A DNA stretch of 64,000 nucleotides from Mesorhizobium loti R88b (GCF_013170845.1 NZ_CP033367.1:3783001-3847000), one strand, 5' to 3'; counted from the first letter of the stretch, positions 55,843-64,000 are shown. Notes: generated from the sequence alone by a model not told the origin. Numbers and translations are program-made.

Positions 55843-56229
55843 ATGCGGGAATATTATTCGATCACCGAGCTGACCCGCGAATTCGACGTGTCGACGCGGA
55901 CGCTGCGGTTCTATGAGGATGAGGGGCTGGTGCAGCCGGTACGGCGCGGGCGTACGCGGCTGTTTCGTCCGTCCGACCGCCATCTCATCCGGCAGATCAT
56001 GCGCGGCAAGAGGCTCGGCTTCTCGATCAACGAGATCCGCGAAATCATCCAGATGTACAAGGAACCGCCCGGCGAGGTCGGTCAACTCAAGCTGATGATC
56101 AAGCGCATCGAGGAAAAGCGTGAGGATTTAAGGCAAAAGCGCCGCGACCTCGAGGAGACGCTGGCCGAACTCGACCAGGCCGAGGAATCCTGCGTCGAGC
56201 GGCTGGTGGAGCTCGGCGTCAACACCTGA
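55843..56229 (+). CDS. MerR family transcriptional regulator (LiuR-like)
   Basis: A 128-aa regulator starting YYSITELTREFDVSTRTLRFYEDEGL, the MerR winged helix, then RRGRTRLFRPSDRHLIRQIMRGKRLGF and a long C-terminal coiled coil (about 75-118). It has only one Cys, near the C-terminus, and no CueR-like metal site. The sequence is closest in character to LiuR-type regulators of branched-chain amino acid and fatty acid breakdown, but no liu genes are adjacent. The longer frame upstream has no start support. Confidence 0.82.
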   Translation: MREYYSITELTREFDVSTRTLRFYEDEGLVQPVRRGRTRLFRPSDRHLIRQIMRGKRLGFSINEIREIIQMYKEPPGEVGQLKLMIKRIEEKREDLRQKRRDLEETLAELDQAEESCVERLVELGVNT

Positions 56230-56237
56230 GCCGCTGT

Positions 56238-56714
56238 TCAAATCCAGCGCCGCACCCGTTTGGCGTAGTCCCGGTATTTCTTGCCGAACTTCGCCGCCAG
56301 GATCTTTTCCTCGCCCTCGATGGCGACCTTCTGCGTGACGAAGGCGGCAATGAAGGCAAACAGGAAGAACCAGGCTATCCCCGAGACAAAGGCGACACCG
56401 ATCAGCATCAGCGTCAACCCCAGATAGATCGGGTTGCGGGTGATGCCGAATGGGCCTGAGGTGACGAGATGCTCGGGCAAGGCGGTCGGACTGAGCGTGG
56501 TCTTGGCCCGCATCATGGTGCGGATGGCGGTGACCCAGAGTGCCGCTGCGCCGAACAGCACCACCCAGCCGGCGGCGAACAGCAGGTCGCCCAGCAGGTC
56601 GCCGATCCAGGGCAGCGGATAGAGCATGCCGAGGATGACGCTGATGGCGATTGCCGCGGCGTAGATCACCGGTGGCCAAGGTATTACCCCGGGCTTCGGC
56701 TGTGTTTCGGTCAT
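56238..56714 (-). CDS. Isoprenylcysteine methyltransferase-like (ICMT/PEMT) membrane protein
   Basis: A 158-aa membrane protein with about four hydrophobic segments and the SAM-binding C-terminal motif LVTSGPFGITRNPIYLGLTLMLIG, followed by EGEEKILAAKFGKKYRDYAKRVRRW, typical of small ICMT/PEMT-fold methyltransferases. The substrate is unknown. The ATG at 56714 overlaps the DUF1624 stop (ATGA), so the two are co-translated. Confidence 0.85.
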   Translation of the reverse strand: MTETQPKPGVIPWPPVIYAAAIAISVILGMLYPLPWIGDLLGDLLFAAGWVVLFGAAALWVTAIRTMMRAKTTLSPTALPEHLVTSGPFGITRNPIYLGLTLMLIGVAFVSGIAWFFLFAFIAAFVTQKVAIEGEEKILAAKFGKKYRDYAKRVRRWI

Positions 56715-57709
56715 TGCGTTCCTCCCTCGTCCACCTTGTCTTCGGTCTGGGCCGTGCAACTGGCGGCCAGATCGCCCAGATGCGCCCGGAATTCCGCAGT
56801 CTGGTCGTTGTTGTAGAGCCGATCAAGAGAGCCTTCGCCCTGCAGCGTCGTTAGCATGCAGCCGCAATAGCTCGAACAGAAGGTCGCGTTGCGCGTCTGT
56901 TCGCACGACACTTGGCAGGTTTTCAGGAACTCCACCTGCGGGGTTTCGGCCGGGGCGGGCATCACCTGCGAAAAAAGCCAGACGCAGCCGAACAGTATCG
57001 GTTGGTGGATCAGGTAGAAGGCAAGGCTGTGCCGGCCGATGAAGAGCAAGGGATTGGCCCAGCGGCCGGGCGTAAGGCTCGCCAGCCGCTCCAGCAGACC
57101 CGAGGTAGAGGCAAGCTTGGCCACTGCGAGGCCGGCAAGCACCACGCCGAACCACGGGAACAGCGGCACGTAGTCGTTGGAGCGCGGATTGATGGCCGAA
57201 AGGCCGACCCACCACAGCCAGGGATGATCGAAGGATTCCAGACTGACATAGAAGGGCACCACGATAATCACCGCCGATACCAGCAAGGTGAGCAGTGCCG
57301 GCAGGCGCAGGAAGGCGAGGCCGAGCAAGCTTGCCAGCGCTATCTCGTGCAGGATGCCGAAGAAGATGAAACCGCCTGGCGTAACGAACCAGGTGACTGC
57401 AGATATGGCAATCGCCGCCACGGCGACCATCGCGAAGCGTTTCCAGAAGCCGGTCCAGCGGATCTGTCTGCCGTGAGCGAGGAACAGGCTGACGCCGACC
57501 AGGAACAGAAAGGTCGAGGCGATGCAGCGCGCGTAGATCTTCCACCCGCCGAAGGCGGTGAGGCCGGGATCGGTGTAGTGAAAATTCTCCAGGTCCCAGG
57601 TGAAATGGTAGCTCGCCATGGCCAGCAGCGCGATGCCGCGCACGATGTCGATGGCGACGATGCGCCTGGATGGCTCCGGAACGGGTGCGGTCGGCGTATG
57701 GATGGTCAT
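56711..57709 (-). CDS. DUF1624 (heparan-alpha-glucosaminide N-acetyltransferase-like) membrane protein
   Basis: A 332-aa polytopic protein beginning RIVAIDIVRGIALLAMASYHFTWDL, the DUF1624 signature with the conserved His, and containing LLFIGRHSLAFYLIHQPILFG. The C-terminal 75 residues form a soluble Cys-rich tail (KTCQVSCEQ, FCSSYCGCML, ASCTAQ) that is not part of the core family. The ATG at 57709 is preferred; an upstream start at 57796 adds 29 residues without family support. Confidence 0.85.
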   Translation of the reverse strand: MTIHTPTAPVPEPSRRIVAIDIVRGIALLAMASYHFTWDLENFHYTDPGLTAFGGWKIYARCIASTFLFLVGVSLFLAHGRQIRWTGFWKRFAMVAVAAIAISAVTWFVTPGGFIFFGILHEIALASLLGLAFLRLPALLTLLVSAVIIVVPFYVSLESFDHPWLWWVGLSAINPRSNDYVPLFPWFGVVLAGLAVAKLASTSGLLERLASLTPGRWANPLLFIGRHSLAFYLIHQPILFGCVWLFSQVMPAPAETPQVEFLKTCQVSCEQTRNATFCSSYCGCMLTTLQGEGSLDRLYNNDQTAEFRAHLGDLAASCTAQTEDKVDEGGTQ

Positions 57710-57929
57710 GGTCTCGCGATCTGATTCAGCCCTTGCCTGAGGACTATCACGGTTGGGCGGGACAGAAGAAGGCCGGGAACACGGCGATGCCGGCATCGAG
57801 CGGCGCTTTAGGCCAGAGCCGGGAAGCCTTTGACCGGTTTCGCTTTTTGCCGGTTACGCGTCGGTTTCCTCTTAATCGCCGGGGAATGGCCACGGCAGAT
57901 TTGACCGGTGATTCTGCTTTGGGGAAGCA

Positions 57930-59129
57930 ATGTCCACCCATGTGCGCCATCCGATCTGGCTCCCGGCCCTCAAGGCCGCGGATGCGCGCACCTTCGCCTC
58001 GCTCTACGCGGTCGAATCATTTGCCCGCGCCACGGTGTCGAGCGTCATCCCGATTCAGGCCTACGAAATCCTCCACAACGAGCAGATCGTCTCGATCCTC
58101 TACACGGTTGTGGCGATGATGGGCCTGTCGGTGACCTTGTTCATGCCGATGCTGATCCGCCGCTTTGCCCGGCGCTGGGTCTACACCGCGGGTGCCTGTC
58201 TGCTGGCGATCGGCTCGCTGTTCTTCGTCACCCATACGCTTGCCGGGCAAATCGCCGGTATGCTGTGCCGCGTCATGGGCGCCAGCGCGCTGTCGATCAC
58301 GCTCAACCTCTACATCATGGATCACATCCGCAAGACCGACTTCATGCAGGCCGAATCGCTGCGCATGGCGTGGTCGATGTTTGCCTGGACCGGGGGGCCG
58401 ACGCTCGGCATCTTTCTCTACGCGCATTTCGGCATCTATGCCGCGCATGGCGCGGTGGCCGTGTTTGCGATGGCTTTGCTGGCGCTGTTCTGGTTCTATC
58501 GGCTGAGCGACAACCAGTCGATCCAGCCTGGCAAGACACGACCGGCCAATCCGCTCGCCAATATCGGCCGTTTCGTCGCACAGCCGAGGCTGAGACTGGC
58601 GTGGCTGATCGCCTTCGGCCGCTCCTGTTTCTGGTCGACGTTCTTCGTCTATGGGCCGCTGTTCATGGTCATCACCGGGCAGGGCGCTATTGTCGGCGGC
58701 CTCTTGGTCTCGGCCGGCAACGCACTGTTGTTCATGGCCATCTTCTGGGGGAAGGCTGGAAAACGCTTTGGCGGCCGGCGGACCATGACCTTTGCCTATT
58801 TCGCCATGTCGGCCATGCTGCTGGCCGCGGGCACGGTGGGAGCGACCGCGCCGTTGCTGACGGGGGCCTTCCTGCTTGGTGGCGCGTTCTTCACCATCGC
58901 GCTGGACGCATTGGGTTCGACCGCCTTCATGCGCTCGGTACGCTCCTATGAGCGGGCGCAGATGGCGGCGGTCTACCGCACCTATCTCGATTTCTCAGAA
59001 CTGACGCCGCCGCTGGTCTATTCCGTCGTGCTGATCTTCTTCGGGCTGGGCTCGGTGTTCATCACGCTCAGCCTGCTGGCGGCGGTGTGCGGCTTCGTGA
59101 CCTGGCGCTATCTGCCGAAGTCCCTGTGA
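57930..59129 (+). CDS. MFS transporter
   Basis: A 399-aa protein with twelve predicted membrane helices. Recognisable features are the short basic loop after helix 2 (RRFARRW), a central cytoplasmic loop near residue 200, and GKRFGGRRTMTF in the second half, a typical MFS loop. The substrate cannot be deduced. It is transcribed away from the DUF1624 gene and converges on the Rieske oxygenase, with 3 bp between stops. Confidence 0.85.
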   Translation: MSTHVRHPIWLPALKAADARTFASLYAVESFARATVSSVIPIQAYEILHNEQIVSILYTVVAMMGLSVTLFMPMLIRRFARRWVYTAGACLLAIGSLFFVTHTLAGQIAGMLCRVMGASALSITLNLYIMDHIRKTDFMQAESLRMAWSMFAWTGGPTLGIFLYAHFGIYAAHGAVAVFAMALLALFWFYRLSDNQSIQPGKTRPANPLANIGRFVAQPRLRLAWLIAFGRSCFWSTFFVYGPLFMVITGQGAIVGGLLVSAGNALLFMAIFWGKAGKRFGGRRTMTFAYFAMSAMLLAAGTVGATAPLLTGAFLLGGAFFTIALDALGSTAFMRSVRSYERAQMAAVYRTYLDFSELTPPLVYSVVLIFFGLGSVFITLSLLAAVCGFVTWRYLPKSL

Positions 59130-59132
59130 CGA

Positions 59133-60308
59133 TCAGACAGAAAGCGCTGCGTGCCGCTCACGCACCCAGTTGTGGAAGCGGTGCAGTTCATATTCCTCGG
59201 GCATCAGCACGCCGGCTTCATGGCGCATCGAGCGCAGGCCCCTCTGGTTGACCTCGCAGATCGCCGCATCCTCTTCCAGCACCTGCGTGCCGAAGGCGAC
59301 GATGTTGTCGATGTCGGTTGATGGGTCGCTGAGCGCCTCGGGCGTGAACAGCCATTCGGCGACAAGCTCCGTCTGTTCGGGACCGAGCGGCACCAGCCGC
59401 ACGGTCCTGACATAGTCGACATGACCGACGATGAACATTGAAGGCAGGCTGGTGGCGTAGGTCTGGCCGGCTGCACGTTCGGCTGGTGTCAGCACCGGGA
59501 AAACTGGTCCATGGGCCTGGCCATCACGCGACCAGGTTTCGGCCCCGGCGCGCAGGCCACCGGAAAACTCCGGCGCGTCATTGTCGGCATGGCGCGTCCA
59601 TTCGGGATCGTCGTGGCGGCTCATCAGGCCGCGACCATAGATCGGCACCAGCCGCGACAAATCCTTGTGAACGCCCGGGCAATGCAGGCACTCGTTGAAG
59701 TTTTCCCAAAAGATCTTCCAGTTGCAGTTCATCACCTTGCGCAGCACATGGCCAGAGACCAGCGCTTCCAGCGGCCAGTTGCCGAGATTGCCGGAGGCAG
59801 GGTCGAAGGATGCCTGCGCCGAGCCTGCCGCGTCTTCCTGCAGATTGATGAACACGAAGCCGCGCCACACCGAAAGGGCGACGCGATAGAGCGGGTGGTC
59901 GGCCTTGTCGAAACCATCAGGCAGCGATTTCGACGGCACGCGCACGAGGTCGCCGCGCAGCGAATAGGACCAGGCGTGATAGGGGCAGGTGATCAGCCGC
60001 GCCTTCAGCCGGCCCTCGCTCTCCTGGCAAAGCTGCGAACCGCGATGCCGGCAGGTGTTGTGGAAGGCGCGCAGCTCGCCAGTGTCGTCGCGCAGGACGA
60101 CGATGTCCTGCGTGCCGATGCGGAACCGACGGAAAGCCAGCGGCTGGGCCAGATCGGCCTCGCGACAGACGAGCAGCCAGTTTTTGTACCAGATGGCATT
60201 AAGGTCGCGCTGATAGGCTGCCGCATCCCAATAGGCCGATGAGGGCAGCGTCGGCTCGGCCCGGGTCAGGCCGTTATAGGGATCGCGCTCGCTGGCAATG
60301 GGCTGCAT
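59133..60308 (-). CDS. Rieske [2Fe-2S] aromatic-ring-hydroxylating-type oxygenase, alpha subunit
   Basis: A 391-aa oxygenase. The Rieske motif C86-x-H88 (CRHRG) and C108-x2-H111 (CPYHAW) is intact. The mononuclear iron region NWKIFWENFNECLHCPGVHKDL resembles glycine-betaine/stachydrine demethylases (GbcA-type) more than benzene dioxygenases. No reductase gene is adjacent, so it would borrow one. I use the ATG at 60308; a start at 60353 would add 15 residues. Confidence 0.87.
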   Translation of the reverse strand: MQPIASERDPYNGLTRAEPTLPSSAYWDAAAYQRDLNAIWYKNWLLVCREADLAQPLAFRRFRIGTQDIVVLRDDTGELRAFHNTCRHRGSQLCQESEGRLKARLITCPYHAWSYSLRGDLVRVPSKSLPDGFDKADHPLYRVALSVWRGFVFINLQEDAAGSAQASFDPASGNLGNWPLEALVSGHVLRKVMNCNWKIFWENFNECLHCPGVHKDLSRLVPIYGRGLMSRHDDPEWTRHADNDAPEFSGGLRAGAETWSRDGQAHGPVFPVLTPAERAAGQTYATSLPSMFIVGHVDYVRTVRLVPLGPEQTELVAEWLFTPEALSDPSTDIDNIVAFGTQVLEEDAAICEVNQRGLRSMRHEAGVLMPEEYELHRFHNWVRERHAALSV

Positions 60309-60469
60309 GGCTGGCTTCCTGTGAGGACGCCAGCCGACACCCGGCCAGCACAATTGTCAATTGTCGTGCCCAGGACCACTGGTCTTGTCGGCATGGCGCA
60401 ATCGCGCTGCTTGCCGACGGAATTTGGTTTGCCGCGTGTCGTGATTTTCCCTATAGTCACGCAGTCGTC

Positions 60470-60640
60470 GGTTCCGTTTTGGAGCCAAGAGGGAATGCGG
60501 TGCGGGCTCGTTTGTTGCCCAATGCCGTGGCTGCCCCCGCAACTGTGTGCGGTAGTCCTCTCCATATGCCACTGAAGATTCGTCTTCGGGAAGGTGGAGA
60601 AGGGCGCTGATCCGCGAGCCAGGAGACCTGCCGGCGACGG
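60470..60640 (+). promoter_or_regulatory. Cobalamin (B12) riboswitch upstream of cbtB
   Basis: Landmarks in order are AGAGGGAATGCGGTGCGGG (60489-60507), GGCTGCCCCCGCAACTGTG, ATGCCACTGAAG, and the B12 box GAGCCAGGAGACCTGCCGG (60616-60634). A small CCCTC/GAGGG hairpin at 60654-60668 lies just before the cbtB ribosome binding site, which suggests translational control. Expected to repress cobalt uptake and the following cob genes when B12 is abundant. Confidence 0.95.
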
Positions 60641-60682
60641 CAAAACTGACAGGCCCTCGGGTGGAGGGTGAAAGGACAAGAT

Positions 60683-60862
60683 ATGACTACTGCTTCCGTC
60701 TCCCTCGGCGCCTCCGTCTCCTCGCAGTCGCGCTTCATGCAGCTGGCGCTTGCCGCGCTGCTCGGCACCTTCATCATCGGGTTTGTCGGCTTCTCGCATA
60801 TCGATGCGGTCCACAATGCTGGTCATGACAACCGCCATTCGATGGCATTTCCCTGCCACTGA
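60683..60862 (+). CDS. cbtB: Cobalt transporter subunit CbtB
   Basis: A 59-aa single-pass membrane protein with a hydrophobic helix at about residues 18-40 and a His-rich C-terminus (HIDAVHNAGHDNRHSMAFPCH, about 39-59), which is the expected metal-binding tail of CbtB. It partners CbtA, whose gene starts 15 bp downstream. The ATG at 60683 follows AAAGGA. Confidence 0.93.
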   Translation: MTTASVSLGASVSSQSRFMQLALAALLGTFIIGFVGFSHIDAVHNAGHDNRHSMAFPCH

Positions 60863-60877
60863 CGAGGATCTGACATC

Positions 60878-61681
60878 ATGAATCTGTTTCGCAACGTCGT
60901 GTTCATCGCGGCGATCGCAGGGCTCGTGGCCGGCGTCGTTCTTGCCTGCATGCAGGCCTATGCCACCGCCCCTCTCATCCTCCAGGCCGAAGTTTACGAA
61001 AAGGCCGGCGCCGGCCATCAGCACGACCATGCCGCGGCACCGGCCGAGAACGCTGCTGGCACCAATGCCGCCAGCAGCACCGCGCCCGCTGCAAACACCA
61101 TGAGCATGGCGCCAGCCGCCGCGACTGCGCCCGAACATGAGGATGAGGGCTGGGAGCCTGCCGACGGCTTCGAGCGTCACGCATACAGTGCGGTTTTCAA
61201 TGTCGCCACCGGCATCGGCTTCGCGCTGATCCTGGTTGCGGTTTCCGAATTCGCAGGCGGCATCGGCAATTGGCGCCAGGGCGTGTTCTGGGGGTTGGCT
61301 GGTTTCGCCGTGTTCACGCTGGCGCCCGGTCTCGGCCTTCAGCCCGAACTGCCGGCGATGCCTGCGGCCGATCTCTTGCCGCGCCAGATATGGTGGACGG
61401 CAACGGCAGTGGCGACAGCGATCGGTCTCGCTTTGATTGCTTTCCGCAGATCGCTGCCGCTGGTGATCCTGGCAGTGGCGTTGATCATTGCACCGCACAT
61501 CGTCGGCGCACCACAGCCAGACAGCTTCGAGACACCGATCCCGGAAGGCCTGCACCACCAGTTCGTGGTGGCGGTGACGTTGACCAATCTGGTGTTCTGG
61601 CTGGTGCTCGGCGCTGTCGTTGGCGTGGTGCGTGGACGCTTCACCGGCACCGCGAGCAGCCTGCGCGACAGCTTTGCCTAA
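60878..61681 (+). CDS. cbtA: Cobalt transporter subunit CbtA
   Basis: A 267-aa membrane protein with about five to six helices. It begins LFRNVVFIAAIAGLVAGVVLACMQAYATAPLILQAEVYE, the CbtA signature, followed by a His-containing loop (GHQHDHAAA) and an Ala-rich linker. The segment HHQFVVAVTLTNLVFWLVLGA is near the C-terminus. The riboswitch and cob neighbours support cobalt import. Confidence 0.93.
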   Translation: MNLFRNVVFIAAIAGLVAGVVLACMQAYATAPLILQAEVYEKAGAGHQHDHAAAPAENAAGTNAASSTAPAANTMSMAPAAATAPEHEDEGWEPADGFERHAYSAVFNVATGIGFALILVAVSEFAGGIGNWRQGVFWGLAGFAVFTLAPGLGLQPELPAMPAADLLPRQIWWTATAVATAIGLALIAFRRSLPLVILAVALIIAPHIVGAPQPDSFETPIPEGLHHQFVVAVTLTNLVFWLVLGAVVGVVRGRFTGTASSLRDSFA

Positions 61682-62189
61682 TCGCAGCAAGCTGACCTTC
61701 ATCATCGGCGGCGCGCGCTCCGGAAAGAGCGCGCACGCCGAAATTCTTGTGACGGCCTCGCCCTCACCATGGGCGTATATCGCCACAGCGCAAGCCTATG
61801 ACGACGAGATGCGCGAGCGCATCGCACTGCACCGCTTAAGGCGCGGCGAGGGCTGGACGACCATCGACGCAGCGCTCGACCTTGCCGGTGCGCTCGAGGC
61901 CTTGCCCGACAACCAGCCGGTGCTTGTCGACTGCCTGACGCTGTGGCTGACCAATCACATGCTGGCCGAGCACGACCTTGTCGCCGAATGCCGGCGGCTG
62001 GCGGATGTGTTGTCGCGGCCGCGTGGACCCTGGTTCGTGGTATCCAATGAAGTCGGGCAAGGCATCGTGCCCGACAATGCGCTGGCTCGCCGTTTTCGCG
62101 ATGACGCCGGTCGGCTCAACCAGCAGGTTGCGGCAGTTGCCGATACGGTGCTGCTGATGGTGGCGGGGTTGCCCCTCAAGGTGAAATGA
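61674..62189 (+). CDS. cobU: Bifunctional adenosylcobinamide kinase / adenosylcobinamide-phosphate guanylyltransferase
   Basis: Phosphorylates adenosylcobinamide and attaches GMP. The 171-aa protein has KLTFIIGGARSGKSAHAE (P-loop), YIATAQAYDDEMRERIALHR with the guanylylated His, VDCLTLWLTN and SNEVGQGIVPDN, all CobU/CobP signatures. There is no ATG; the TTG at 61674, inside the end of cbtA, gives the usual N-terminus. Known as cobP in Pseudomonas denitrificans nomenclature. Confidence 0.93.
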   Translation: MPNRSKLTFIIGGARSGKSAHAEILVTASPSPWAYIATAQAYDDEMRERIALHRLRRGEGWTTIDAALDLAGALEALPDNQPVLVDCLTLWLTNHMLAEHDLVAECRRLADVLSRPRGPWFVVSNEVGQGIVPDNALARRFRDDAGRLNQQVAAVADTVLLMVAGLPLKVK

Positions 62190-62190
62190 C

Positions 62191-62805
62191 ATGACCGACA
62201 TCGACGATAAGGACGAAGAGCGCCATCGCGCCAAGATGGCCAAGCGCAAGGCGGTGCAGGACGCCGAGGTGGCGAGCAAGACGGTCGAGAAAGGACTGCT
62301 GATCGTCAACACTGGTCCGGGCAAGGGCAAGACGACAGCCGCCTTTGGCCTGGCGTTGCGGATGCTCGGCTATGGCAAGCGCGTCGGTGTCGTCCAGTTC
62401 ATCAAGGGTAAGTGGCATACCGGCGAGAAGGATGCTTTCGCCGCCTTCGGCGACCGCGTCGTCTGGCATGCGATGGGCGAGGGCTTTACCTGGGAGACGC
62501 AGGATTTGAAGCGCGACGTCGCGGCGGCGGAAGCCGCATGGGCCAAGGCGCTTGAGTTAATCGCCGATCCCTCGATCAGCCTCGTCGTGCTCGACGAGTT
62601 GAACATCGCGCTGCGCTACGACTATCTCGATCTCGACACGGTGGTTGGCGCGCTAAAGGCGCGTCGCGAAGGCCTGCATGTTGTCGTCACTGGCCGCAAT
62701 GCCAAGCCGGCGCTGGTCGAGGCGGCCGATCTGGTCACCGAGATGGGCGTGACCAAACACCATTTTTCGGCAGGCGTGAAAGCGCAGCAGGGGATCGAGT
62801 TCTAG
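62191..62805 (+). CDS. cobO: Cob(I)yrinic acid a,c-diamide adenosyltransferase
   Basis: Adds the adenosyl ligand to the cobalt of the corrinoid. The 204-aa protein has LLIVNTGPGKGKTTAAFGLALR (P-loop), VVQFIKGKW, and VVLDELNIALRYDYLD (Walker B), as in CobO/BtuR. The ATG lies two bases after the cobU stop. Its TAG shares the palindrome CTAG (62802-62805) with the stop codon of cobD on the opposite strand. Confidence 0.96.
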   Translation: MTDIDDKDEERHRAKMAKRKAVQDAEVASKTVEKGLLIVNTGPGKGKTTAAFGLALRMLGYGKRVGVVQFIKGKWHTGEKDAFAAFGDRVVWHAMGEGFTWETQDLKRDVAAAEAAWAKALELIADPSISLVVLDELNIALRYDYLDLDTVVGALKARREGLHVVVTGRNAKPALVEAADLVTEMGVTKHHFSAGVKAQQGIEF

Positions 62806-63776
62806 AACGCCAGAACCGTGATCGCCGAGACCAAACCGAACAGCGCGATCAGTAGATAATCGGCGACGCGATAGAGCGTCAGCGCCCGCCTGATGTCGCC
62901 GCTGTCGACGTCGCGGCGGCCGCCTTCGCCCATGAAAACATCGTCGACCACGATGCCGCCATAGCTGCGCGGTCCGGCAAGTGCCAGGCCAAGCGCGCCG
63001 GCCATCGCCGCCTCCGGCCAGCCGGCATTGGGCGAGCGGTGCTTCTTCGCGTCGCGCCACACCGCTTGCTGGGCGCTGCTGGGATCGGCGCCCTTGACCA
63101 GGAAAGCCGCCAGCACGATCAGCAAAGCTGTCAGCCGCGAGGCCGGCAGGTTGATCCAATCATCGAAGCGCGCGGCGGCCCAGCCGAAGGCCTCGTGACG
63201 CGGGGTGCGGTGGCCGATCATCGAATCGGCGGTGTTGGCGGCCTTGTAGGCGGCACCGCCGGCCAGACCGCCGACACCCGTCCAGAAGGCGGGGGCGACG
63301 ATGCCGTCGGAAAAATTCTCGGCCAGGCTTTCGATCGCCGCCCGGCAGACGGCGGCGCGGTCGAGCGCCTCGGGATCGCGGCCGACGATGCGCGAGACGG
63401 CGACGCGGCCCATGGCCAGGCCGCCCGAGTCAAGCGCGTCAGCCACGGCCTCGACATGGTCGTAGAGGCTTTTCTGCGACAGCAGCGATGTCGCCAGAAG
63501 GGCGGCAATGAACAGCCCGAACGGAACGAACCAGAGCAGAACAAGCTGCACGCAGAGACCAATCACCGCCGGCAGCAGCACGATGACCAGCAGCGCCCGG
63601 ACACCATTTTGGCGACGCAGCGCGTCGGGATCAGTGGCGCGGTTGAGCCTGATGTCGAGAAAGGATATCAGCCTGCCGAACCATGTTACGGGATGGCCGA
63701 TGGCGCGGAACAGCCAGTCCGGATAACCCAGGACGAATTCGACGGCCAAAGACAGGAAAGCGATCAGGACTGACAT
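62802..63776 (-). CDS. cobD: Adenosylcobinamide-phosphate synthase
   Basis: Attaches the aminopropanol (or aminopropanol phosphate) arm to adenosylcobyric acid; also called CbiB. The 324-aa membrane protein shows GHPVTWFGRLISFLD, AAIESLAENFSDGIVAPAFW and YKAANTADSMIGHRTPRHEAFGWAAARFDDW, the family core. It is antisense between cobO and cobC: its stop shares CTAG with cobO, and its ATG shares CATG (63774-63777) with cobC. Multiple membrane helices. Confidence 0.95.
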   Translation of the reverse strand: MSVLIAFLSLAVEFVLGYPDWLFRAIGHPVTWFGRLISFLDIRLNRATDPDALRRQNGVRALLVIVLLPAVIGLCVQLVLLWFVPFGLFIAALLATSLLSQKSLYDHVEAVADALDSGGLAMGRVAVSRIVGRDPEALDRAAVCRAAIESLAENFSDGIVAPAFWTGVGGLAGGAAYKAANTADSMIGHRTPRHEAFGWAAARFDDWINLPASRLTALLIVLAAFLVKGADPSSAQQAVWRDAKKHRSPNAGWPEAAMAGALGLALAGPRSYGGIVVDDVFMGEGGRRDVDSGDIRRALTLYRVADYLLIALFGLVSAITVLAF

Positions 63777-64000
63777 GAAGCTTCTTGATGGAGCGGTGGA
63801 CCACGGTGGAAGTCTTGGCCGGGCGAGGGTGCTTTTCCCCAACGCGGTGCTGCCTTTCGTCGACCTCTCGACTGGTATCAATCCGCACTCCTACCCGCTT
63901 TTCGACCTGCCCGCCACCTCGCTATCGCGATTGCCGGAAGCGGGACGCGGGCGTGAGCTGACAGAAATCGCGGCCAGAACCTACGGCGCGCCGTCGCCTG
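63775..64000 (+). CDS. cobC: CobC, L-threonine-O-3-phosphate decarboxylase-like aminotransferase (partial)
   Basis: Only the first 75 codons are in the window; the gene continues beyond 64000. The N-terminus reads LDGAVDHGGSLGRARVLFP then FVDLSTGINPHSYP, the start of the PLP-fold CobC/CobD family that makes the aminopropanol arm. The ATG at 63775 overlaps the cobD start codon on the other strand. Confidence 0.85.
   Translation, partial: MKLLDGAVDHGGSLGRARVLFPNAVLPFVDLSTGINPHSYPLFDLPATSLSRLPEAGRGRELTEIAARTYGAPSP

Noticed and set aside
60266..61786. 506-codon minus-strand frame across the riboswitch and cbtBA
   Set aside because: It crosses a conserved riboswitch and two transport genes and has no domain.

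Overview
The window looks like a chromosomal segment of a rhizobial alphaproteobacterium, most likely Mesorhizobium or a close Phyllobacteriaceae relative. Four things point there: high-GC coding with strong third-position bias; the aerobic (CobG/CobN) cobalamin pathway; the gene order nuoA-N, birA, rnj, mce, DUF1467, proS, lolC, lolD; and several families of short palindromic intergenic repeats typical of rhizobia. The genus is inferred from these features, not proven.

Positions 1-15,050 hold an aerobic B12 cluster read mostly on the minus strand. A cobalamin riboswitch at about 14,850-15,046 is followed by a compact terminator hairpin, then DUF1636, cobW, cobN, cobG, cobH, cobI and cobJ. 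cobK follows on the opposite strand, and then cobL, cobE, cobM, cobA, cobB and cobV. Most junctions are 4-nt ATGA or GTGA overlaps, so translational coupling is likely. Two unrelated genes follow: a DUF6348-like protein and a YcaQ-like DNA glycosylase. Positions 17,409-33,813 hold the complete 14-subunit complex I operon (nuoA to nuoN). It carries three extra small genes: a periplasmic protein after nuoD, a helix-hairpin-helix protein after nuoF and a membrane protein after nuoH.

Positions 33,819-43,764 run birA, RNase J, methylmalonyl-CoA epimerase, DUF1467, proS and lolC/lolD. The series is interrupted by an exported caspase-like TPR protein on the minus strand. Next come a LexA-box-controlled 28-codon membrane peptide, lipB, tRNA-Leu(GAG) and a mipA/response regulator/histidine kinase operon. 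Positions 48,806-53,892 hold a minus-strand serine-cycle operon (sgaA, mcl, mtkA, mtkB) headed by a LuxR-type regulator whose receiver domain lacks the phospho-acceptor. Then come mgtE, a MerR (LiuR-like) regulator, an ICMT-like methyltransferase, a DUF1624 membrane protein, an MFS transporter and a Rieske oxygenase.

The right end (60,470-64,000) is a second B12 module. A second cobalamin riboswitch precedes cbtB, cbtA (cobalt uptake), cobU and cobO, with cobD on the opposite strand and the start of cobC running off the window. Together the two modules cover cobalt entry, most corrin ring steps, cobalt insertion, adenosylation and the nucleotide-loop steps. cobF, cobS/cobT (chelatase), cobQ and the DMB phosphoribosyltransferase are not in the window.

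The most unusual signals are: two riboswitch-led B12 gene strings that each contain one antisense gene (cobK; cobD) fitted with almost no intergenic DNA; palindromic repeats inserted in frame inside cobG and cobN; an SOS-box-controlled 28-aa hydrophobic peptide; paired HHH domains in NuoE and an orphan nuo-operon protein; and the serine-cycle operon beside a degenerate response regulator.
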